A DNA stretch of 64,000 nt from Vagococcus elongatus (GTDB lineage Bacteria > Bacillota > Bacilli > Lactobacillales > Vagococcaceae). The DNA is taken from assembly GCF_003987645.1 (NCBI RefSeq), contig NZ_NGKA01000014.1, forward strand, positions 1-64,000, in the 5' to 3' direction. The translations under genes were made by a program, and so were the position numbers. This document shows, piece after piece, positions 22,536 to 32,551 of this stretch (within the stretch, counting starts at the first letter, position 1; each line of letters begins with the position of its first letter). Below the pieces are notes generated by a model. The model made no database searches. It was not told the origin of the DNA and saw only the letters and a list, made by a program, of their open reading frames with translations.

Positions 22536-24923
22536 TCAGGTCCAGAAATTTTTGGTTATTTTCATTAAACATATTTCGTTTGCTGAAAGATCAATTGTAA
22601 ATTTGATTTCATTATTACTAACTTTGAGTGTCTCAATTGTTAAATCAGGTAAAATATTTCTATAAAGATAATCAACTTGTTCTTTGTTCATTTTATCCAA
22701 ATATCCGAACTTCTTCCACTCATTCATGATACTACCTTTTTCTTCTGATACAGAATACTTTTCTATCTGATAAATACCATTGGATATTCCAGTAAGCTTA
22801 ATTTTTATCGATTTATCGGTATTATTTTCAAATATTGTATCATAGTTGTTCAGAGATATTTCTTCTTCATCTTTGAAATAGTACAAATAATTCAAATGCT
22901 TATAGTTATGACAAAGCAAAGTGTAATGATTATCATCGCGTTCCGTTAGCAGATAGTTTTTACCTTTTGAGATCATTGTTTCATCCAGCCTATTTGCAAA
23001 ATCAAAAGCAAAAAAAGATGGTTTCGGAATTCCACTTTTGGTGACAAGACCCGAGATACCATTTAAAATATTATTGGTATCAAAGTACTGACCAGAAGCA
23101 TCCGAACCTGCACAATAGACAATCGATTTAAAATCCAAATCAATGATATCAATCAAATTTTTAACTATATAAGCACCTTTATAACAGCTATCATTGATGA
23201 TACTTTTGTTTGATTTTGTAATATTCCATTCTGATATATAGATGGGTTTTGTAAAAAAATTAAAAATGTCTATATATTTTTTGACTTGTTTCAAAACAAA
23301 ATTTTCGTCTTTTGAACGAATTTCATTCTGATTTTTATCATATTGATATGGAAACAATTTCAAAGAAATAAAATCAAATTCAATTCCTTTACTTTTTGCC
23401 TTCAAAATGAATTCATAAGTTTTTTTTAGCTGGTTATCGTCAAAACCTGAGATACCGACAATTATTTTTTGCGAGTAATCTTTGAATATTTTATATATTT
23501 CTATACAGAAACGGAATATCTTTTTATCATCATCTAGTTGTAATGTTTTATCTGGACAAATTTCAAACATCCAAGTTTCTACTTCATCAATGCCATACCG
23601 GTGTATAGCGTTAACAATAAACATCGTAATTAGAGATTTCCATGAAGTTGCCATCTCTACATTATCAGAGTCACCAATCGGTTTTAAAATAAAAAAATCT
23701 TTTCGGTGGTTATAATTTTTTACAGAAAGATCAAGCCATATTTTCAAACCATTCTCTGTTAGAAAGTCCAGTATTTCGTATATTCGTTCAAAATTAATTT
23801 CACTATGCGAAGTTATATCTATACCCATTTCTTGTGAGAAGATGTCCGAGAATCTGACATACTTAATCTTCAATTCTTTTTTCAAAAATAATATATGAGA
23901 TTTTATTTGTGAGTTAAGCAAATCTTTAGCAGAACCCATGGTAATGACGTCATTAAATTTTTTGTTGATTTTATGTCGCTTATGATTTTTTTTCGAAATA
24001 TCAATTAGTTCAGTCTCTTCTTGAATAAAATCACTTTTATTACTAATCATAAATTTCTGTAGTTTTTCTAAAGTTTGCTTTGTAGATTCTTGCCTATCCA
24101 TTAGAGTTTCATTTTTCTGAATCCCTAACTTTCTTCGATATTCACTTGGCAAGGAGTCAAATCTTGATTTGAACGCCTTTGTAAAGGAATTTATGTTTGG
24201 AAATCCACATTCTAATGCAATTTGAGTAATGGATGCATCAGTATCACGAATAAGTTCATATGCCTTATCAAGTTTTTGATTCACTAGATAGACCGAAAAA
24301 TTAACTGAGAAATTTCGTTTAAAAAAACGTGAAAAATAGGAAGGTGACATAGAAAAATATTCAGAAATTTCTGTTAAAGAAATATCGCTAGAAAAGTTTC
24401 TATTAATGTAGTCAATAATCAAAGAAATTCTTTCATCATAATTACTTTTAAATCTTTCATTTTGATTTGTTGAAACCAAATAGCCTTTACATAATTCATC
24501 AATAAGTTCATATACTAGGGAAAAATGTTTAAAATTTTTTCCCTTTTCCATGATAGCTATCTGATTGACAAGCGTTTTGACTATTTTCCCGATATTTTCT
24601 CTTCTCAAATCAAGCATATTTGAATCATTTGTGAAGATTATATCTTTATTCTTAATAATGCTCTTCAATAACTGATAAGAAATATGAACTTCAGTAATTA
24701 AAGTTTCATAAGAAACAGATTCATATTGATGAGACTCATTTGAATTGATAATCAAATAGTCATGACTTTTTAATATATAATCATGCTTTTCTACAACAAC
24801 ATTTAGTTCACCTTCTAAAACATAAATAAATTCAATTTCTGAATGACAATGAGTGCCTACTGAGTGATTAAAATATATTCTAACCTCCACTTCTGAATTA
24901 TAATCATGAAAAATAGAATTCAT
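22536..24923 (-). CDS. AraC-family regulator fused to a GH39-like domain
   Basis: A 795-aa protein. Residues 1-100 are a cupin-type sensor (THCHSEIEFIYVLEGEL), residues 165-265 the AraC double helix-turn-helix (ISLTEISEYFSMSPSYFSRF, then IALECGFPNINSFTKAF), and about 320-790 a barrel related to GH39 beta-xylosidases (LKIKYVRFSDIFSQEMGI and FDFISLKLFPY). The nucleophile motif is kept (ISEWN, Glu565), but the acid/base motif WNEPN is replaced at 451-459 (WMFEICPDK), so it is probably a sugar-binding sensor, not an enzyme. AGGAGG precedes the ATG. Likely activator of the catabolic operon read downstream. Confidence 0.8.
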   Translation of the reverse strand: MNSIFHDYNSEVEVRIYFNHSVGTHCHSEIEFIYVLEGELNVVVEKHDYILKSHDYLIINSNESHQYESVSYETLITEVHISYQLLKSIIKNKDIIFTNDSNMLDLRRENIGKIVKTLVNQIAIMEKGKNFKHFSLVYELIDELCKGYLVSTNQNERFKSNYDERISLIIDYINRNFSSDISLTEISEYFSMSPSYFSRFFKRNFSVNFSVYLVNQKLDKAYELIRDTDASITQIALECGFPNINSFTKAFKSRFDSLPSEYRRKLGIQKNETLMDRQESTKQTLEKLQKFMISNKSDFIQEETELIDISKKNHKRHKINKKFNDVITMGSAKDLLNSQIKSHILFLKKELKIKYVRFSDIFSQEMGIDITSHSEINFERIYEILDFLTENGLKIWLDLSVKNYNHRKDFFILKPIGDSDNVEMATSWKSLITMFIVNAIHRYGIDEVETWMFEICPDKTLQLDDDKKIFRFCIEIYKIFKDYSQKIIVGISGFDDNQLKKTYEFILKAKSKGIEFDFISLKLFPYQYDKNQNEIRSKDENFVLKQVKKYIDIFNFFTKPIYISEWNITKSNKSIINDSCYKGAYIVKNLIDIIDLDFKSIVYCAGSDASGQYFDTNNILNGISGLVTKSGIPKPSFFAFDFANRLDETMISKGKNYLLTERDDNHYTLLCHNYKHLNYLYYFKDEEEISLNNYDTIFENNTDKSIKIKLTGISNGIYQIEKYSVSEEKGSIMNEWKKFGYLDKMNKEQVDYLYRNILPDLTIETLKVSNNEIKFTIDLSANEICLMKITKNFWT

Positions 24924-25083
24924 ACATTAACCTCCTCCTATTAACTGGTAATTCAAAAAGTTTTTATCAAAATTCACTGTAAACGTTGCTACAAAAAGGT
25001 TTTAGCTAAAACAAGCGCTCCCCCCTCAATCAAATAAAAATTTTGTTAGAAAAATTTTATTATCTGAAGTGACGTAGCGTATA

Positions 25084-25185
25084 CTTGACAATGAGCATTG
25101 TTGAGCTATAATAGCCTGTTCTGACGCGCTTTCTTAGTGCGCTTTTTAACGTCAGAATGCTCAACGATGGAGGCTCGTTGTCAAG
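25084..25185. repeat. 102-bp nested inverted repeat with an embedded promoter
   Basis: Outer arms CTTGACAATGAGCATTGTTGAG (25084-25105) and the near-complement at 25160-25185 enclose a second perfect pair TTCTGACG / CGTCAGAA (25119-25126, 25150-25157) and an inner GCGC pair followed by TTTTT. The left outer arm contains TTGACA (25085-25090), 16 bases before TATAAT (25107-25112). Confidence 0.75.
25085..25112 (+). promoter_or_regulatory. Near-consensus sigma-A promoter inside the inverted repeat
   Basis: TTGACA, 16-base spacer, TATAAT. It points toward the 3' end of orf13, with no plus-strand gene ahead, so it would make a short or antisense RNA. Confidence 0.55.
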
Positions 25186-26034
25186 TGCCCTGGTCATTTT
25201 TACAGAAGTTTTCATAGAACTTTTTGAGTTACCTATTAACTTTACCTATTAACTACGCTTATACTGAAAGAACTCTAAATTTAATCTAATATCTATCTTC
25301 TATGTATGATGAATGGTATTTCGTCAGTTGTCAAGCTCATAATAGTCTCGCAAAGCTGATTTACAAAGCCTCTTTTCTAATTTCATGTCAAATCTGTTCG
25401 ATTAGATTGCAGTTTAATTTTTCTTCAGTTATATTATTTCAATAATTTATTAAAGCACATGAAATCGTTGTTTTTCTTATCTTTTTTTGTTAGGACTATG
25501 CATCTCTTTTGTAGGAAGTATTTCAGCTTTTTCAATCTAGGATCTAGGGAGCAAGGTAGTTTCGATTAATTTAACCGCTGCCTCGTTTACTGCTGTCCGT
25601 TAATTACAGTAGTGCTGAATTTTTTTGAATCAAGGCCAACAATATTAAAGTCTCAAGGATTTTCTTCACGATTAATATGAATTCTGTGCTTACCCAGGTT
25701 AAGTTTCATACCGAAGCGTATCAGATGTTTTATGATAGCCTTTATATTGTGCACAGCCGAGTATTAGTTTTGTCCCTATTACTATTATAGGATAAATCCG
25801 TCGGTTTATCAGCTTTTTTTATGGATTTTTGTGTTATTTTTTATTTTTTCTATATAGTAAAAAATAGAAATCGGAAGATAGAAATTTAAATTGATGGGAT
25901 TATATCTTCCGATAACTTTGTGATTACATTATAATCACTTACCGCACAAGAAATTGGACATCGCAAATTATTCTATAACACTACAATTAATTTTGTTAAC
26001 TATAGAAAATACTGTTCTAAACAGAACTCTCAAA

Positions 26035-26946
26035 TCATTCTACAATTTTCCAGTTACTCCCACTCTTTTCAAGTGTTAAATTGAATTGAGACACCTGTGT
26101 TGCTTTGGTCTGTTGGTCGAGGTATTTTACTGCCAGTGATACCGTGACTTGATTGTCCTTGCGATTGTAAATCGGATTGACGAGTTCTTGAAAAATATAG
26201 TCTTTGCCGATTGATTTTAAGACACTCTCATTCACATAGTAGGAAAGCTCACTCATGGTTGAAGAGGGATAGAGTTTGAAGAATGTCGTTAGAAACTCAT
26301 TGATTTCATTGGTCATAACGGAATCAACCGTTCCGTCACTTTCCATAGATTTTGGTTTGTAATCTGATTTTGATGGAATGCTAGTTATGGTCGGATTTTT
26401 AATTAGCACCATGTTTCCAAATTCATCTACATAGACCGTTACTTCATAAGCAGATTGAACGGTCTTCTTGTTTTCGCCCTCTGTAATGAGCTGGTCTATA
26501 CTATAGGTCACATCAAAGATATTATCACTTGTAGGCTCAACCGTCCATATCTGAATAGCTCTCATAGAAGAAGAAACAGGAATATCCTTACGAACCGTAC
26601 CAGCATTAAGAGCTAAAAGCTCCTCTGTCAGATAACCTTTGAGCTTTTCCATGCGGTTATCAATAGATTTATCGTCTAACTCCCAAGTGTAGTAGATCTT
26701 CGCAAAGTTCTCCACGAAGTTTTCTACCTTGTGCGTATCGACATATTCTTTCTCTATGATTTTGGTTTCATGAACGGTATGGGTATCAATGGCTGTAAAG
26801 TTTTTGTATAGGGCAAAACTAAAGCTAAGGGCTAAAAGTACCCATAAACCAATCACAATCTTCTTACGAGGATTTACCTTATAAATTTTTTGCTTTTTCT
26901 CTTTTGGAAGTTGCTTTTCTTTATTCTGATTTTTTCTTAATTTCAT
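26035..26946 (-). CDS. orf13: Conjugation protein Orf13 (TcpC-like)
   Basis: A 303-aa protein with one N-terminal membrane segment (IVIGLWVLLALSFSFALY, about 30-47) after a basic cytoplasmic tail, then a TcpC/VirB8-like extracytoplasmic region. It matches Tn916 Orf13 and is a structural part of the mating channel. It starts 18 bases after orf14. It is the last gene of the transfer operon before the cargo. Confidence 0.85.
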   Translation of the reverse strand: MKLRKNQNKEKQLPKEKKQKIYKVNPRKKIVIGLWVLLALSFSFALYKNFTAIDTHTVHETKIIEKEYVDTHKVENFVENFAKIYYTWELDDKSIDNRMEKLKGYLTEELLALNAGTVRKDIPVSSSMRAIQIWTVEPTSDNIFDVTYSIDQLITEGENKKTVQSAYEVTVYVDEFGNMVLIKNPTITSIPSKSDYKPKSMESDGTVDSVMTNEINEFLTTFFKLYPSSTMSELSYYVNESVLKSIGKDYIFQELVNPIYNRKDNQVTVSLAVKYLDQQTKATQVSQFNLTLEKSGSNWKIVE

Positions 26947-26964
26947 TATTGAATCGTCCTTTCT

Positions 26965-27969
26965 TTATTGTTTGATTCTTCCAGCACCCACTAAATGCTG
27001 TTGCCAGTAGGAACTTGTAAGGTCGGCATAGCCAATCGGGTCGCCAGCATTATACATACGATTATCGCCAAGATATATCCCAACGTGCGTAATATATGAG
27101 CCAGCGTTATAGGTCGAGTGGAAAAATACCAAGTCGCCAGCTTTAGCTTCTGAAAGTGGGATATGCTGTGTGACATCATATTGCTCTTGTGCAGTTCGAG
27201 GTAGGTTAATTCCAGCTTTTGCATATGACCATTGAGTCAAACCACTACAATCAAAAGAAGTCGTGGGAGAAGCACCGCCATACACATACGTCCAGCCTTC
27301 ATATTTCAAAGCTTCGTCCATAATGGCTTGTACCATTTCATCATCAAAGTGTGTCGTTGTGATGAGGTATTGTTTTACCAAAGCAAGATAAAACATATTT
27401 CCATAGTTGTACCGCCAGCCCCCATTGATGGGAATGGCGATTGGATTGGGATAAGACACTTTCTCGCCACCTGAATGCTCCTTTGAAAAACTTTGTGCCA
27501 GTTCAAAACTGTATTTTCCACCATGATTGGAAACATAGCCTAAGAAGCCACCGCCATAGTTATAGGACTGAATGACAGATTCTAAATCCGTTCCCAACCT
27601 TTCACTGCTGGCAAGAAGCTCGCTGAAATACTTTACCCCTTGCTTGATGGATTCTTCTGTACTTAATGAGTTTGGTGGAAGTCCAAGGGATTCTGATGAT
27701 TGCATAACATCTTCTGCTGCACCACTCGATTCTACTTGAATAATCGCAAGTAAGACATGGACATAATCTTCAACTCCATACTCTTTAGCGTATTTTTCCA
27801 CCATCGGTTGATGAGCCAATACTTCTTCGGACACATTCACACCGCCAGAGTGAATGTTAGAAAATCCGCTGTCCTGTTCATCTGAAAAGAGCAGTGCGAC
27901 AAAAAGAAGTAAGGCAAACACCATCATGAATAGTCCAGAGAAACTAATTACAAGATACTTTAGCTTCAT
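26965..27969 (-). CDS. orf14: Bifunctional cell-wall hydrolase Orf14 (CwlT-like)
   Basis: A 334-aa protein with an N-terminal membrane anchor (residues 5-29), a lysozyme-like domain (catalytic Glu in IIQVESSG) and a C-terminal NlpC/P60 peptidase (catalytic Cys in FDCSGLTQW, His in YITHVGIYLG). It locally opens peptidoglycan for the conjugation channel. It matches Tn916 Orf14 in length and order. It overlaps orf15 by 4 bases. Confidence 0.9.
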   Translation of the reverse strand: MKLKYLVISFSGLFMMVFALLLFVALLFSDEQDSGFSNIHSGGVNVSEEVLAHQPMVEKYAKEYGVEDYVHVLLAIIQVESSGAAEDVMQSSESLGLPPNSLSTEESIKQGVKYFSELLASSERLGTDLESVIQSYNYGGGFLGYVSNHGGKYSFELAQSFSKEHSGGEKVSYPNPIAIPINGGWRYNYGNMFYLALVKQYLITTTHFDDEMVQAIMDEALKYEGWTYVYGGASPTTSFDCSGLTQWSYAKAGINLPRTAQEQYDVTQHIPLSEAKAGDLVFFHSTYNAGSYITHVGIYLGDNRMYNAGDPIGYADLTSSYWQQHLVGAGRIKQ

Positions 27970-30104
27970 GGTTTTCTAGGCTCTCGTTTGATTGTGGCGG
28001 ATTTTAGTGAGGGTCTGTTTTTAATGGTTGAACTTTGAACTTTCTGTATAGTAGATGGTCGCTGAACTGTTGAAACTGTAGGATTTTGAGCTATTCTTTC
28101 TTGTGATATAGTATTTTGACGTTCTACATTTGAAGTTGAAGTAACTGGTTTCACTGTTGGTCGTTTCTGTTTTTCCTGTTGTGCTTCCATGCGTGAAGCC
28201 TGTACAGTAGATTGCTTTGTAGTCTGTTTTTCATGGGATTGTGTTTGCTTTGTAACAGGTCTTTCATGAATACTGGAAGCAGGTTGTTTTTGCTGTTTTG
28301 TTTGTTCCATTTCAGAGCGACGTTCCGCAATAGTTTGTCGTCTTTGTTCCTGCTGTTCCTTACGTCCACTAGACTTTTCCGCTCTGGTTTGAGAAATACT
28401 GGAAGTGAGGTCACGCACATTTTCTTTGGCTTTCGATTTTCCTTGATAAATCGTATATCTGGCATTGGTCGGCAACTCCTGAACCTGTTCTTTGAGATTA
28501 CCAGCCGAATCAACGATTTTATCTTTGGTATCTGCCACCGTTCCGATTGTTTGTCCGATTCGCTTTCCAAGCGTTGATTTTTCCTGTCTGTCTGGTCGTG
28601 TATGATCTGCTTGTGTCCTTGCAGAACTACCCGAACCCGATTGTCCTTGTTTTCTTGACGCACTGCTAATAGCCGAACCAACGCCAAGAGCGGTCATAGA
28701 GCGTCCAAGATTCCGCTGTAATCGGTGCATTTGAGCGTGCATAAGCATTCGAGGTTTTCGCATGATACGACTTCCCATATTTTGAGAATCGTTGCTTTGA
28801 AGTGAGAACATGCTCATTAAATCACCCAACTTGAAGTAAATACCTGCAAATACCACTATCTGTAGGAAAGCTATCAAGAAAAATGGATAGCCAACAGATA
28901 GGCTGTAGAGCATGGTCGAGATACTAAAAGCGGTTGTGATGATAAGCGTAATACCAGCTCGTGTCAAAATGGTATTAAAGAGCTTTGTAATAGCACGTTT
29001 TGACATGCTATCAAAGGACGGTATCATACTTAAAATAAAGCTCACAGGTAGAAACATGGCATAGATGATAAAAAGCACCTGTGAAAAAATCATGATACCT
29101 GTAAGCAGGAAGACGAATATTGAAATCCCGATATTAAAGATAAAGAGGAAGAAAACGGTACCTAGTCGGTTAATGGTCTTTGTGATGGTAAGGTTGGTAT
29201 TATTTCTATCCTCAATTTCTTCAATGACAATGTTTTCTCTATCCTCACCATTATTGGTATCTGGGCTGGTTGAAAGTAGATTTCCTACACGTTCCACGCC
29301 GATACTTTCCATGTCTGAATTATTGTATTGAAGCAATAACCAAGGCTGTTGCACCTGTATTGAAAACAAGCTATCTCTGATTAAATCCACACTGTCCTTG
29401 CCTTGACTATCTGAATGAGGTAGTACGATTTTTGTTCCTAGTGATAAACTGGCTTGACTGATGTCTGATGAAAAATCATTGATTTTCTTAATATAGTCGG
29501 GAGCATAGGCAATGAAAGAAGCCGATAGAACAAAGACCATCACAAAATTGACAATGGCATGAATCGCCTTTGTAGTTTCTCGCTTAATCAGTCCTGTATA
29601 GGCTACATAGACACCAAGCACCAAAATCAAGATTAAAAGAAAACCGACATAAAAGCCGTCTGTTGATAACCCACCTGTTGTGACACCCGCTAAGGTCTGC
29701 ATATTTTTCCCAATAGAATCCGCTGTATCACTAATGAAATCTAAAGAGTAGGCTTCTTGTATGAGGTAGCCTGTCGCATTGGAAAGATATAGGCTAATCG
29801 TCCAGATAAAATTGGTAATGGCATATAAGCCATACATGACTTGTTTTCCGATTCCGTCCGACCAGTTCCAAGGCAACCAGCCCCAAGAATTATCAACATA
29901 AAAATCAAGCTGATAGTTTCCTAAAGGATATTTACTGTATTCATTCGCTACATTGACGGTATCATCTACCAGCCCAGCAGCTTGAACCACTGTTCCAAGC
30001 ATGGCTAAAAGTAAAATGGCAATTACAAGTGTGAGAGCCACTGTCATTGCCACTTTGCCTAGACGTTTGAGCGTCCAGTTTGATTTTAATTTTTGTACCA
30101 TCAT
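27966..30104 (-). CDS. orf15: Conjugation membrane protein Orf15 (VirB6-like)
   Basis: A 712-aa protein with several membrane helices in the first 430 residues and a long charged, low-complexity C-terminal half rich in Gln, Lys, Arg and Ser. It matches Tn916 Orf15 and forms part of the membrane channel. The start overlaps the orf16 stop by 4 bases; either of two adjacent ATGs could be used. Compared with Tn916 Orf15 (about 750 aa, from memory) it is a little shorter, mainly in the tail. Confidence 0.85.
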   Translation of the reverse strand: MMVQKLKSNWTLKRLGKVAMTVALTLVIAILLLAMLGTVVQAAGLVDDTVNVANEYSKYPLGNYQLDFYVDNSWGWLPWNWSDGIGKQVMYGLYAITNFIWTISLYLSNATGYLIQEAYSLDFISDTADSIGKNMQTLAGVTTGGLSTDGFYVGFLLILILVLGVYVAYTGLIKRETTKAIHAIVNFVMVFVLSASFIAYAPDYIKKINDFSSDISQASLSLGTKIVLPHSDSQGKDSVDLIRDSLFSIQVQQPWLLLQYNNSDMESIGVERVGNLLSTSPDTNNGEDRENIVIEEIEDRNNTNLTITKTINRLGTVFFLFIFNIGISIFVFLLTGIMIFSQVLFIIYAMFLPVSFILSMIPSFDSMSKRAITKLFNTILTRAGITLIITTAFSISTMLYSLSVGYPFFLIAFLQIVVFAGIYFKLGDLMSMFSLQSNDSQNMGSRIMRKPRMLMHAQMHRLQRNLGRSMTALGVGSAISSASRKQGQSGSGSSARTQADHTRPDRQEKSTLGKRIGQTIGTVADTKDKIVDSAGNLKEQVQELPTNARYTIYQGKSKAKENVRDLTSSISQTRAEKSSGRKEQQEQRRQTIAERRSEMEQTKQQKQPASSIHERPVTKQTQSHEKQTTKQSTVQASRMEAQQEKQKRPTVKPVTSTSNVERQNTISQERIAQNPTVSTVQRPSTIQKVQSSTIKNRPSLKSATIKREPRKP

Positions 30105-32551
30105 GACACCTCTTTTCTCACGGGTGGTCTGGTATCAAAGGCATGAAGTAGTTCTTCAAAAACTGGGTGGAATTGTATCACACCGACACGACCGTATAAA
30201 TCACTGATAAGGCACTGTCCATTTTCTAAATCACGCAGTCGTTTCTGATTACTTTCGTCCTCTGGGTCAACGCCGAAAAAGGCTAAGGTCTTTTTAATTT
30301 CATTAAGGTCAGTGGAACGAAAGGCAAACTTCAAACCAAGATTGTTTTTCAATTTCTCGTCTAACAGGTCATCTGTATTTTGAGTTACGAAGTAGACCCC
30401 AGCATTCATAGCACGTCCAGCTCTTACTAATTTCATAGATAAGGTTTTGCCTTGTGCCACCTGTAAAAAGCTCCATGCTTCATCAAGGTCTACAATCTTA
30501 AAAACACTTCTGTCTGAATGAATGAAATCCAAAGCAAAGGTACTAATGACAATCAGCATAGCGACCGAAAGAAGCTCCATAGTGGTATATTCCTCAAAAG
30601 AAGTTTCCTTATCTGGCAGTACCAAATCCGCAACTTGTATAATGTTGAGTTGCTTTTCAAGACTGATGGATTGTTCCACCGTGCCATCACTAAAAAGAAG
30701 ATGGGCAAAATCATAATCGGTAAAGCTCTCGATATGGTCGGCAATGCTTGTACTCATAACTGTTCCCTCAACACGCAATTCTTCAATCACTTTGAGTAGT
30801 CCTCGTTCTTCACTATTAGTGACCGCTCGAATGGCTTTTCTTAAAACAGGGAAACGGTCAGAATCCCTGGAAGAAATACCAGTTAAAAATGTCAAAATAT
30901 CAATCGCCAGTGATTCTGAATCCTTTGAATTTTTTAGTATGACATAAGGGTCAAGTAACCCTTTGCTTTTCTCATCAGAAGTTAGATTGACAATATTTAT
31001 TTCATGAGCGATTTCTGGTAGAGTTTCTTTCCAGTTGCCACGTTCCGCCTTTGGGTCAACGATAACCGCTTGTGCTCCATAAAGCACCGCATAATAGACA
31101 ATCAAATTATTCGAAAAAGATTTACCGCCACCTAATGAACCCACAAAAGCCGAAGCTAACGCATTAGTGACAGAGCCTTTGACGCCTTGACTGGCTAGAG
31201 CTGGTTTGAGATAAACATTGCGTCCTGTATCTAAGCTGTAGCCGACATAGATTCCCTCATTTTCGCCTAACATTTGTGTCGCACCAAAGCCAAGTCCAGC
31301 TAAGAAGTCCGAAGTCACATACTGGATATAGTCGTTCACGGTACGCTTACTGGCAGGTAGAAATTCTTCATGCAGTCCTAACATATCGCCAAAAGGTCGA
31401 ACCAGCTTCACGCTTAAATCGTCGTAAAAATCTTTGACTTCATTACAACGACGTTTCAGCTCGTCTAAATCAGGTGCAGATACACGCACCACATAAGAGA
31501 GCTTGTACATGGATTCTTTGGATTGGTCTAAACTGGTTTCCAGCTCATTGACACTATCTAATGCTTCTGCCACATTGGAGCTGGTTTCGTTATTACTTTG
31601 CCAAGCGTGATTATCTAAATCTTTCAATTCTTTCTTTTTGTTGCGAACGGTGCTTAGTGCTTTACGGTTTGCCACGATTTCCACATTCATAGAAGTATCA
31701 ATCGGGAATGTAAATTGTTGTTGCTGATAATAGAAGATTTCAGAAGATGGAAAGTCCAGCTCTCCGACAATACTGTTAATGGTAAAGTAAGCCACATAGA
31801 CGGTTTCATCTTCCTGCTGGATTTTCAAATATCGCTGTTTTTCTTCCACCAAACAGCGAGTAGGCTTAATAAGATCAAAATATTTAATGAGAGTTTCATG
31901 TTCCAGCTTTTTCTTAGATAAGTGATACTCATAGTCTTCATAAGCAGTCCCTGTCTGTCCGTAGAGATGTTCTATCAGATAGCCGAAGTCGTTTTTCTCT
32001 AAACGACGTATTTTGAAGCGACGAGAGATTTTGTTTTCCAATAGCTTTTCCATCTTTTGAAAGCGCAGGATTTCATCATTGTTCATACTAACAAAATCGC
32101 CCATCAGCTTATGGTTCACATCATAAACAAAATCACTTACAGCATTTTTCGCTTCAACGGTAAGATTTTTCATAGAAAACTCTTGATCGTTGAGCAGGAG
32201 CTTAAAGCCGATAAAGAAACGATAGTCCACTTGATTTTCACCAATCATGGATATTAAAGCGTCTGTCTGCTGGTCGATTTTCTCATAGGCAATATTTTTC
32301 AATTTGCCAGTAACTTCATGTTTTGAGCGTTCTTGTGCAGAACGAATACTGGATTCAGTGCTAATCTGTAGAGCATGAATCTTCCCATCACGATTTTGTG
32401 CAATGAGCTGCCGAAAGGAATCATGCACCTGTAGTTTCTGTTCTGGACTTAAAAACGAGTAGTTAAAAGGAACTAGCTCATAATAGGCAAAACACTCACC
32501 ATCTTTATTCCAGACCAAGTTATTTTCAATGTATTTAATTGGATTTGCCAT
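30101..32551 (-). CDS. orf16: Conjugation ATPase Orf16 (VirB4-like)
   Basis: An 816-aa ATPase that drives assembly or work of the conjugation channel. The Walker A-type motif is GGGKSFSNN, and the Walker B block is FKIVDLDEAWSF. It matches Tn916 Orf16. The ATG at 32551 (product MANPIKYIENN) is preceded by AGGAGTG and is preferred over the GTG 9 bases upstream. The start lies inside the end of orf17. Confidence 0.9.
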   Translation of the reverse strand: MANPIKYIENNLVWNKDGECFAYYELVPFNYSFLSPEQKLQVHDSFRQLIAQNRDGKIHALQISTESSIRSAQERSKHEVTGKLKNIAYEKIDQQTDALISMIGENQVDYRFFIGFKLLLNDQEFSMKNLTVEAKNAVSDFVYDVNHKLMGDFVSMNNDEILRFQKMEKLLENKISRRFKIRRLEKNDFGYLIEHLYGQTGTAYEDYEYHLSKKKLEHETLIKYFDLIKPTRCLVEEKQRYLKIQQEDETVYVAYFTINSIVGELDFPSSEIFYYQQQQFTFPIDTSMNVEIVANRKALSTVRNKKKELKDLDNHAWQSNNETSSNVAEALDSVNELETSLDQSKESMYKLSYVVRVSAPDLDELKRRCNEVKDFYDDLSVKLVRPFGDMLGLHEEFLPASKRTVNDYIQYVTSDFLAGLGFGATQMLGENEGIYVGYSLDTGRNVYLKPALASQGVKGSVTNALASAFVGSLGGGKSFSNNLIVYYAVLYGAQAVIVDPKAERGNWKETLPEIAHEINIVNLTSDEKSKGLLDPYVILKNSKDSESLAIDILTFLTGISSRDSDRFPVLRKAIRAVTNSEERGLLKVIEELRVEGTVMSTSIADHIESFTDYDFAHLLFSDGTVEQSISLEKQLNIIQVADLVLPDKETSFEEYTTMELLSVAMLIVISTFALDFIHSDRSVFKIVDLDEAWSFLQVAQGKTLSMKLVRAGRAMNAGVYFVTQNTDDLLDEKLKNNLGLKFAFRSTDLNEIKKTLAFFGVDPEDESNQKRLRDLENGQCLISDLYGRVGVIQFHPVFEELLHAFDTRPPVRKEVS

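Larger units (their letters stand above)
24924..26034. other. Junction between transfer module and cargo
   Basis: About 1.1 kb where Tn916 would carry orf12 and the start of tet(M). No intact gene. It contains the nested inverted repeat at 25084-25185. A stretch of about 30 codons on the minus strand near 25664-25750 (IRFGMKLNLGKHRIHINREEN) looks like a gene fragment that I cannot name. Confidence 0.45.

Noticed and set aside
25664-25750. Short minus-strand coding-like stretch (IRFGMKLNLGKHRIHINREEN)
   Set aside because: Looks like a gene fragment, possibly transposase-related, but too short and broken to name.
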